Assembly (NCBI GenBank): GCA_958442925.1
Contig: CAUCIO010000065.1
Span: 1-11,329 of the forward strand
Length of the DNA: 11,329 bases
DNA from: an uncultured Clostridium sp.
Lineage (GTDB): Bacteria > Bacillota > Clostridia > Lachnospirales > Lachnospiraceae
Direction: 5' to 3'
In this document: one piece after another, positions 6,995 to 11,329 of the stretch
Numbering within the stretch: the first letter of the stretch is position 1
Layout of the letters: the number at the start of each line of letters is the position of its first letter
Notes under the pieces: generated by a model
The model's database searches: none
What the model was told of the DNA's origin: nothing
What the model saw: the letters and a program-made list of their open reading frames with translations, nothing else
Translations under genes and position numbers: made by a program

Positions 6995-7069
6995 TCAGGG
7001 CAGCCAAAACATTTAGTATAAATTTTACTATAATATTCCATTTTAAATCATATAAAAAAGGCTGCCTGA
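6995..7069 (-). promoter_or_regulatory. Long-range inverted repeat in the sigI leader
   Basis: The arms TCAGGGCAGCC (6995-7005) and GGCTGCCTGA (7060-7069) are complementary over 10 bp with one bulged G, enclosing about 54 AT-rich bases. Read on the minus strand, the 3' arm GGCTGCCCTGA is followed directly by TTTTT. That is terminator-like, except that the loop is very large. It ends about 46 bases before the sigI start. It could be an attenuator, a leftover terminator, or a protein-binding repeat. The sequence alone does not decide. Confidence 0.5.
7017..7029 (-). repeat. 13-base motif upstream of sigI
   Basis: The minus strand reads AGTAAAATTTATA. The identical 13-mer occurs at 7096-7108 (plus) and at 10607-10619 (minus). 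In each case it points toward the nearest downstream start codon (sigI, the 207-residue gene, glsA). This copy begins about 69 bases upstream of the sigI GTG and lies inside the loop of the inverted repeat. Confidence 0.5.
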
Positions 7070-7095
7070 CTGCCACCCTCTTTTTGTAAATCTTA

Positions 7096-7108
7096 AGTAA
7101 AATTTATA
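7096..7108 (+). repeat. 13-base motif upstream of the ThyX-like gene
   Basis: AGTAAAATTTATA on the plus strand is an exact inverted copy of the motif at 7017-7029. The two face outward from the divergent region toward sigI and the 207-residue gene. It overlaps a weaker candidate promoter, TTGTAA (7084-7089), 17 bases, TATAAA (7107-7112). Confidence 0.5.
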
Positions 7109-7142
7109 TAAAGTCCCCCTGCCTCTCACCTGCTTTCTATGA

Positions 7143-7171
7143 TTGCAATTTCCTCCTGGTGCAGGTATAAT
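7143..7171 (+). promoter_or_regulatory. Sigma-A promoter of the ThyX-like gene
   Basis: TTGCAA (7143-7148) and a perfect TATAAT (7166-7171) are separated by exactly 17 bases. This gives a start near 7178 and a leader of about 38 bases. An 11-base odd palindrome, AGTTTTAAACT (7178-7188), sits on the expected transcription start and could be an operator. A weaker second promoter candidate lies at 7084-7112. Confidence 0.75.
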
Positions 7172-7215
7172 GTGTTTAGTTTTAAACTGAATCTAAAAGA
7201 AATGAGGCTGAACCG

Positions 7216-7839
7216 ATGATCACATTAGAAAGAACAAGTGTAATGAACCTGGAAAATGCCATACGCGGAGCCAGAAATCCCATGAACAGCTGGCATCGTT
7301 CTGACAGCTGCTATGATGAGAGCGGTTCCTATGTTTTAGGACCCAATGATCTGGATCTGGCTAAAAGACTCCGCCAGGCTGGAAGCGATCACCGTAAATA
7401 CGTCCGCCAGATTTTCGTCTCTGTGGATATCACAGCCCCCCTCTACTGGTGGAAGGAGTACGACACCTACAAGGTGGCGACTGTAGCTAACTCCTGCAGT
7501 ACCATGCACAAAATCCACAGCAAGGAATTTACTATGGACGATTTCAGCTGTGATCACATGACAGACGGAGCCAGAGCCTTCATGCAGACAGTAGTGGACA
7601 AGCTTGAGGAAACACGGAAAAGATATCTGGAGACTAAAAACAAGGAGGACTGGTATGATCTGATCCAGCTGCTTCCTTCCAGCTACAATCAGATGAGAAC
7701 CTGTACCTTTAACTATGAAACGCTGATTAATATCTACTATGCCCGCAAGGATCATAAGCTGGCTGAATGGCATACCTTCTGCGACTGGATCCTGACTCTG
7801 CCCTATGCGGGCGATTTGATTGTAGGAGAAGGCAAATAG
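7216..7839 (+). CDS. ThyX-like protein with altered signature motif
   Basis: This 207-residue protein has no certain assignment. From memory of Thermotoga ThyX I see an ungapped-looking match: DITAPLYWWKEYDTYKVATV (71-90) against the ThyX strand ending KAPIFVARQWFRHR, and LLPSSYNQMRTCTFNYETLI (152-171) with YYARKDHKLAEW (174-185) against its LP....T...T.N.R.L....LR..SHAQWE segment. The RHRxxSxNExSxRY flavin/dUMP signature is replaced by a stretch reading TYKVATVANSCSTM (84-97), so flavin-dependent thymidylate synthesis seems lost or changed. Several conserved-looking Trp, Tyr and Cys residues argue for a retained function. The ATG has GAGG with an 8-base spacer and a good sigma-A promoter. 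It is monocistronic and divergent from sigI, and it ends at a bidirectional terminator. The ThyX relationship is inference; the coding status is secure. Confidence 0.62.
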   Translation: MITLERTSVMNLENAIRGARNPMNSWHRSDSCYDESGSYVLGPNDLDLAKRLRQAGSDHRKYVRQIFVSVDITAPLYWWKEYDTYKVATVANSCSTMHKIHSKEFTMDDFSCDHMTDGARAFMQTVVDKLEETRKRYLETKNKEDWYDLIQLLPSSYNQMRTCTFNYETLINIYYARKDHKLAEWHTFCDWILTLPYAGDLIVGEGK

Positions 7840-7861
7840 TAAAAAATTTTTTCTGTAAATC

Positions 7862-7915
7862 AAAAAGACACATGAGCAGTCACTTAAAATGTTCTGACTG
7901 ACCATGTGTCTTTTT
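7862..7915. terminator. Bidirectional intrinsic terminator
   Basis: AAAAAGACACATG (7862-7874) pairs perfectly with CATGTGTCTTTTT (7903-7915), and an inner stem CAGTCA (7877-7882) pairs with TGACTG (7895-7900) across a 2x2 internal loop. The arm ends supply U runs in both directions. It lies between convergent genes and should end both the ThyX-like transcript (plus) and agcS (minus). Confidence 0.92.
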
Positions 7916-7936
7916 GTATTTTATTTTATTCTGCAC

Positions 7937-9340
7937 TTAGTTCCAGAAATCAGTTTTTGTTTCCAGATCAATATCCTTTGCCTTAAAGACAGGGTTCTTG
8001 CCCTCTTTCTTCTGTTTCAGGTAGTCGTTCATACACCTTACAGCCGGACCGCAGAGGATTAGGATTACAGGAAGGTTAATGATTGCCATCAGTCCCATAA
8101 GAACGTCAGCTGTATTCCATGCCACGCTGAACTCCATGGTAGCGCCAAAGCATACGATCAGAGCTGCCACCAGGCGGAATCCCATTAAAAGACCCTTATT
8201 AGGAGTCTTATCGCAGATGTAGCCAAGACCCATCTCTGCATAGTAGAAGTTTCCAATTAAGGTAGTAAACGCAAACAGTACCAGAGCAATCGTAATAAAG
8301 ATGGTTCCAAAGCTTCCCAGAGTGTTGGCTACTGCCGCCTGCACATAAGGCATTCCCTGAAGCTCTGTGGAAGGCTCCACGCCTGAGCAGAGAAGCATGA
8401 ATGCAGTTGCTGAGCAGATGACAATCGTATCAATGTAAACGGAAAGCATCTGAACCAGTCCCTGTTTTACCGGATGGGATACGCCTGCAGAAGCTGCCGC
8501 ATTAGGAGCAGAACCTACGCCGGCCTCATTGGAGAAGAGACCTCTTTTAATACCCTGCATGACAGCAGAACCTGCGAAACCGCCAAAAATAGCTTTAAAG
8601 TCAAATGCCTGGGTAAAGATATCTGCAAACATCTGAGGAACGAGGTTTAAATGTGTTACGATAATCACTAAAGAAATCAGGATATAGAAAATTCCCATAA
8701 CAGGAACCAGAACTCCTGTAATTTTGGAAATCTGTTTGCTTCCTCCAAAGACACAGACAGCAAATGCTGCAGCCAGCACAGCGCCAATAATCAGCGGAGT
8801 AACAGATGGATCATAGAAGCTGTATGCCCGGAAAGAATCCGCAATATTGAAAGCCGCTACCATGTTGAATCCGCCCATGTAAGTAACAATCAGAGTTCCC
8901 GCAAACAGGATTCCCAGCCATCTCTTTTTCAGAACTGCCTGTATGTAGTATGCAGGACCGCCGTAGGAGCTTCCGTCTGCTGCTTTTCTCTTATAAATCT
9001 GTGCCAGAGTACTCTCAATAAAAGCAGATGCGCTTCCTAAAATCGCTACCAGCCACATCCAGAACATGGCTCCGGCTCCTCCGATACAGATAGCAGTAGA
9101 AATACCGGCAATATTTCCAGTTCCTACTCTTGACGCTGTAGAAACCATCAGCGCCTGGAAGGAAGAAATCGATTCCTTATCATCGCTCGGTTCTTTTACT
9201 ACGCGGATTGCTTCCTTAAGACAGCGGAACTGGATAAATTTTGTCTTTACTGTAAAATAAATACCAGCTCCCAGAAGCAGAATAATCAGAATGTAGGTAT
9301 ACAGCCAGTTACTGAGGGTGTTGATAATTTCTGAAAACAT
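7937..9340 (-). CDS. AgcS-family sodium:amino acid symporter
   Basis: This 467-residue polytopic transporter belongs to the alanine/glycine:cation symporter family, which couples amino-acid uptake to a Na+ (or H+) gradient. The family signature GTGNIAGISTAI...GGAGAMFWMW (73-96) is intact, preceded by SFQALMVSTASRVG (60-73). About ten or more hydrophobic segments run through to residue ~440, before a charged cytoplasmic tail (KQKKEGKNPVFKAKD). The length matches the family. The ATG is preceded by AAAGG/AGG at 5-base spacing. It follows glsA on the same strand after 231 bases and has its own predicted promoter and a leader of about 160 bases. Bacillus glsA-glnT pairs a glutaminase with an AgcS transporter that carries glutamine, so glutamine is a plausible substrate besides alanine or glycine. 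The leader shows no glycine-riboswitch consensus. Confidence 0.95.
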   Translation of the reverse strand: MFSEIINTLSNWLYTYILIILLLGAGIYFTVKTKFIQFRCLKEAIRVVKEPSDDKESISSFQALMVSTASRVGTGNIAGISTAICIGGAGAMFWMWLVAILGSASAFIESTLAQIYKRKAADGSSYGGPAYYIQAVLKKRWLGILFAGTLIVTYMGGFNMVAAFNIADSFRAYSFYDPSVTPLIIGAVLAAAFAVCVFGGSKQISKITGVLVPVMGIFYILISLVIIVTHLNLVPQMFADIFTQAFDFKAIFGGFAGSAVMQGIKRGLFSNEAGVGSAPNAAASAGVSHPVKQGLVQMLSVYIDTIVICSATAFMLLCSGVEPSTELQGMPYVQAAVANTLGSFGTIFITIALVLFAFTTLIGNFYYAEMGLGYICDKTPNKGLLMGFRLVAALIVCFGATMEFSVAWNTADVLMGLMAIINLPVILILCGPAVRCMNDYLKQKKEGKNPVFKAKDIDLETKTDFWN

Positions 9341-9508
9341 ATTTACCTTTCCTTTCTCAATTTCCTTAATTGTTCTGTTGCCTGCCCCCTATCTTACAAC
9401 TTTCGAAGGCACTGCCAAATCTTCCCCAGCCTTCTTCCTCCTTTCCCCTGTTTCCATTGTACTGGAATGCTTGATTTAGCAAATTTTAATAAATTTTATA
9501 TTTTTTTT

Positions 9509-9538
9509 ATTATAATATAAAACATCACTGATGCACAA
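9509..9538 (-). promoter_or_regulatory. Candidate sigma-A promoter of agcS
   Basis: On the minus strand a perfect TATAAT (9514-9509) lies 18 bases after TTGTGC (9538-9533). Transcription would start near 9502, leaving about 160 bases of leader. The leader contains a small hairpin (TTCCA...TGGAA) and GGCAGTGCC but no riboswitch I recognise. The -35 match is only moderate. Confidence 0.55.
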
Positions 9539-9541
9539 CTG

Positions 9542-9556
9542 AATTTTCTCCAAATT
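9542..9556. promoter_or_regulatory. CodY-like box upstream of agcS
   Basis: AATTTTCTCCAAATT matches the CodY consensus AATTTTCWGAAAATT at 13 of 15 positions. It sits four bases upstream of the proposed agcS -35 element. A weaker 12/15 match (9482-9496) lies just after the predicted transcription start. CodY represses amino-acid uptake genes in many low-GC Gram-positives when branched-chain amino acids and GTP are plentiful, which suits this gene. The AT-rich background makes chance matches possible. Confidence 0.5.
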
Positions 9557-9571
9557 TCTCAGTTCCCCTTG

Positions 9572-10504
9572 TTACGGCTCCCAGGCAAACATATGAAGAT
9601 TCAGTTCCTCTGACACATATTTAAGCATAGCTTTTCCGCCAATACTGTTGCCCTTTTTGTCCAGGGAAGGTCCGTAGATGCCGATACCCATTTTCCGATC
9701 AACTACAGACAGGATTCCGCCTCCCACGCCGCTCTTAGACGGAATGCCCACCTCTACAGCGAACTCGCCGGATCCATCATACATTCCGCAGGTCAGCATG
9801 ATCGTCTTAACAGTCCGCACTACTTCACGGTCTAACAGTCTTTCCCCTGTCTCCGGGTGAATGCCTCCGTTGGCCAGAACCAGTCCGAATCCTGCCAGGC
9901 TCTTGGCAGTCACGCTCAGAGAGCACATCTTTACATAGAGCTCCAGACTGCGCTCCACATCGCACTCAATAATCCCCTTGCTCTGCAGCAGATATGCGAT
10001 AGCCCTGTTTCTGGCGCTGTTGGCCATCTCTGAGGTATAAGCCCGCTCATCCAGGCGGATCTTCGGATCCAGACAGAGTTTTCCTGCATAGTCAAGCAGC
10101 TCTTTGAAACTGAAAATAGGCATCAGATAGCTGACTACTGTGATAGCTCCTGAATTAATCATCGGATTGTAAGGATAATTGCTGGTCATATCCAGCTTCA
10201 GCAAAGAGTTAAACGCATCTCCTGACGGCTCCATTCTGATCTTTTCAAATACCTTATCAAATCCACAGTGCTGAAGCGCCACACAGAGGGAAATTACTTT
10301 GGAAATACTTTGAATGGTAAATCGTTTCTCAGAATCTCCAGCCTCATAAATTTCCCCATCCCGCGTATAGATACAGATTCCCAGATCGTGCTTATCTGCT
10401 CTGGAAAGTTCCGGAATGTAAGACGCTGTCTCACCTTTATCTACCTCCATGCTTCCGGCCAGAAGAGCCTCTTTTAAAATTGTTCCTATTGCCTTATCTG
10501 TCAT
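9572..10504 (-). CDS. glsA: Glutaminase
   Basis: This cytoplasmic serine-dependent glutaminase hydrolyses L-glutamine to glutamate and ammonia. Its 310 residues match the usual length of bacterial GlsA proteins. The beta-lactamase-like SxxK catalytic motif is SISK (Ser66, Lys69). Other family motifs are YNPMINSGAI (112-121), SEMANSARNRAIAYLL (158-173), the Tyr in MYDGSGEFA (241-249), and the oxyanion-forming KSGVGGGI (257-264). The ATG at 10504 is preceded by a purine-rich GGGAGAGGAC. A candidate promoter lies about 127 bases upstream. It is followed on the same strand by the AgcS symporter and is divergent from a LysR regulator. This suggests glutamine catabolism under dedicated control, possibly also ammonia-based acid tolerance; the last point is inference from other bacteria. 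Confidence 0.97.
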   Translation of the reverse strand: MTDKAIGTILKEALLAGSMEVDKGETASYIPELSRADKHDLGICIYTRDGEIYEAGDSEKRFTIQSISKVISLCVALQHCGFDKVFEKIRMEPSGDAFNSLLKLDMTSNYPYNPMINSGAITVVSYLMPIFSFKELLDYAGKLCLDPKIRLDERAYTSEMANSARNRAIAYLLQSKGIIECDVERSLELYVKMCSLSVTAKSLAGFGLVLANGGIHPETGERLLDREVVRTVKTIMLTCGMYDGSGEFAVEVGIPSKSGVGGGILSVVDRKMGIGIYGPSLDKKGNSIGGKAMLKYVSEELNLHMFAWEP

Positions 10505-10560
10505 GTCCTCTCCCTTCCTCCCTTTCAGCAGCCGGACATTTTTGAAATCTTCTCAAATAC

Positions 10561-10578
10561 TTCTTTCTGCTGAAAGAA
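10561..10578. repeat. Hairpin in the glsA leader region
   Basis: TTCTTTC (10561-10567) and GAAAGAA (10572-10578) form a perfect 7-bp stem with a 4-base loop. On the plus strand it is followed by a T run (10580-10585), giving terminator-like form. No plus-strand gene lies upstream of it. On the minus strand it would fold in the glsA 5' leader. Its role is unknown; blocking antisense transcription from the right is one possibility. Confidence 0.4.
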
Positions 10579-10606
10579 ATTTTTTATAAATTATTTTTAT
10601 ATCTTT

Positions 10607-10619
10607 TATAAATTTTACT
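10607..10619 (-). repeat. 13-base motif upstream of glsA
   Basis: The minus strand reads AGTAAAATTTATA, identical to the copies at 7017-7029 and 7096-7108 and in the same orientation relative to its gene. It would lie just after the predicted glsA transcription start, about 103 bases before the start codon. Confidence 0.5.
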
Positions 10620-10630
10620 TTATGTTCATA

Positions 10631-10659
10631 AGTATAGCAGAAAATATTTTTCCTTTCTA
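10631..10659 (-). promoter_or_regulatory. Candidate glsA promoter
   Basis: On the minus strand TATACT (10636-10631) is preceded by TGC, giving an extended -10 (TGNTATACT), and by TAGAAA (10659-10654) at 17 bases. Transcription would start near 10624, with a leader of about 120 bases that includes the 13-base motif and the 7-bp hairpin. Confidence 0.55.
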
Positions 10660-10723
10660 ATACCTGATACCTATAAGAATATAACAGATTGTTACAACCC
10701 ATCTGGTCTTTTGAAATTTTATA

Positions 10724-10732
10724 TGATATAAT
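10724..10732 (+). promoter_or_regulatory. Extended -10 promoter of the LysR gene
   Basis: TGATATAAT is a perfect extended -10 element (TGN-TATAAT). The -35 region (TGGTCT at 10704-10709, 17 bases upstream) is weak, which is usual with an extended -10. The expected start is near 10739, giving a leader of about 55 bases. Confidence 0.6.
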
Positions 10733-10794
10733 TTTAACAAAATCCAGCAGCACTCTGTTTTTCGCCGCTGCCATTTTGACGCAGGAGGTTATTT

Positions 10795-11329
10795 ATGGAT
10801 TACGATATTAATGTAAAGCATCTTTCTTATTTTATCACAACTGCCCGTCTGGGTTCCATTAATCGGGCGGCTCAGACTCTGTACATCTCTCAGCCTCATC
10901 TTGGAAAAATCATTAAAGAACTGGAGCATACGGCTGGAACCGTACTTTTTGAGCGCACAAGAGGCGGCGTTATCCTGACGCCAGATGGAAGGGATTTTCT
11001 GGAACGGGCCGAGGAAACCCTGCGGGCAGTCCAGTCTCTGCTGGATTTCCGCTCTGCTTCCAGCCCCTCTGCCCGTTCCCTGATGGTTTCCATGACTCGC
11101 TTTTCTCATATTATGGAATGCTTTATCGAAATTGTCCTGCGTCATAAAAATGACGATGCCTTTGTACACCGGCTCCGGGAGGGCACGGCAGATGAAGTGA
11201 TTGAGGATGTGTATGCCGGGCAGTTTCATGTGGGAGTGATTCACTTTAACCCAGAGGAAAAGAAAAGCGTTCTTGCCCGCCTGGCGTCCATGGGCCTGTC
11301 TTACGAGACTCTGGCCTTAGTCCGCCCCC
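10795..11329 (+). CDS. LysR-family regulator, 3'-truncated by window
   Basis: The first 178 residues of a LysR-type transcription regulator are present; the gene continues past the right edge. The N-terminal winged helix-turn-helix spans about residues 7-65: HLSYFITTARLGSINRAAQT (9-28), then LYISQPHLGKIIKELE, LFERTRGGVILTPDG and a linker helix. The effector-binding domain starts near residue 90. LysR proteins act as tetramers that bind a co-inducer and often control a divergent neighbour and themselves, so glsA (and perhaps agcS) is the natural target; that is inference. The ATG at 10795 is firmly placed by AGGAGG with a 6-base spacer. About 290 bases separate it from glsA. Confidence 0.95.
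   Translation, partial: MDYDINVKHLSYFITTARLGSINRAAQTLYISQPHLGKIIKELEHTAGTVLFERTRGGVILTPDGRDFLERAEETLRAVQSLLDFRSASSPSARSLMVSMTRFSHIMECFIEIVLRHKNDDAFVHRLREGTADEVIEDVYAGQFHVGVIHFNPEEKKSVLARLASMGLSYETLALVRP

Noticed and set aside
6961..7080. Sigma-I promoter (CCCC-type -35, CGAA -10) autoregulating sigI
   Set aside because: A CCC and a CGAA occur on the minus strand (6998-7000 and 6985-6988), but only 9 bases separate them, and no CCCCC-type -35 is present in this orientation.
7336..7905. 189-residue minus-strand frame opposite the ThyX-like gene
   Set aside because: It runs through the bidirectional terminator and is antisense to a gene with promoter, ribosome binding site and ThyX-like pattern.
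9533..9571. Terminator after glsA
   Set aside because: AACTGA...TCAGTT forms an imperfect stem on the minus strand but has mismatches and no U-tract, so I do not call a terminator between glsA and agcS.
10553..10774. 73-residue minus-strand frame between glsA and lysR
   Set aside because: Very AT-rich, Lys/Ile/Tyr-biased, no ribosome binding site, and it overlaps both predicted promoters.
10789..11244. 151-residue minus-strand frame at the right edge
   Set aside because: It is antisense to a clear LysR gene with an AGGAGG ribosome binding site and intact helix-turn-helix.

Overview
The window reads as chromosomal DNA from a Gram-positive anaerobe of the class Clostridia, most likely Lachnospiraceae-like. 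This rests on AT-rich spacers with strong AGGAGG-type ribosome binding sites, a SigI/RsgI sigma/anti-sigma pair, a clostridial-style DHFR active-site loop, and a glutaminase/AgcS pair. The genus is inference. I see no rRNA, tRNA, CRISPR array, insertion sequence or phage gene.

Positions 155-6948 (minus strand) hold eight co-oriented genes that probably form one long operon. In transcription order they are: sigI (GTG start); rsgI, a membrane anti-sigma factor; a lipoprotein whose globular part resembles the RsgI extracytoplasmic domain and whose tail carries 15-residue Asp/Asn/Tyr repeats; a VTC-type polyphosphate polymerase domain protein; a DUF4956 membrane protein; a membrane-anchored CotH-family kinase; an MBL-fold hydrolase; and folA (DHFR). 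The first six are tightly packed or overlapping, apart from 89 bases before the lipoprotein. A 117-base gap with no visible terminator separates cotH from the MBL gene, so the last two may be a sub-operon.

Positions 6949-7215 form a divergent control region between sigI and an unnamed 207-residue gene. It contains a good sigma-A promoter for the 207-residue gene, a long inverted repeat in the sigI leader, and two oppositely oriented copies of a 13-base motif found again upstream of glutaminase. The 207-residue protein looks like a remote ThyX relative whose flavin/dUMP signature has been replaced. A bidirectional terminator separates it from the convergent agcS.

Positions 7937-10504 (minus strand) hold glutaminase (glsA) followed by an AgcS-family Na+/amino-acid symporter. 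The pair resembles the Bacillus glsA-glnT arrangement, so the symporter may carry glutamine. A CodY-like box lies just upstream of the predicted agcS promoter. A divergent LysR regulator begins at 10795 and runs off the right edge.

The most interesting system is the sigI-rsgI-lipoprotein-VTC-DUF4956-cotH cluster. It looks like an envelope-sensing module in which an RsgI-type sensor and a lipoprotein paralogue with related acidic tails could control a polyphosphate/CotH-kinase surface pathway.
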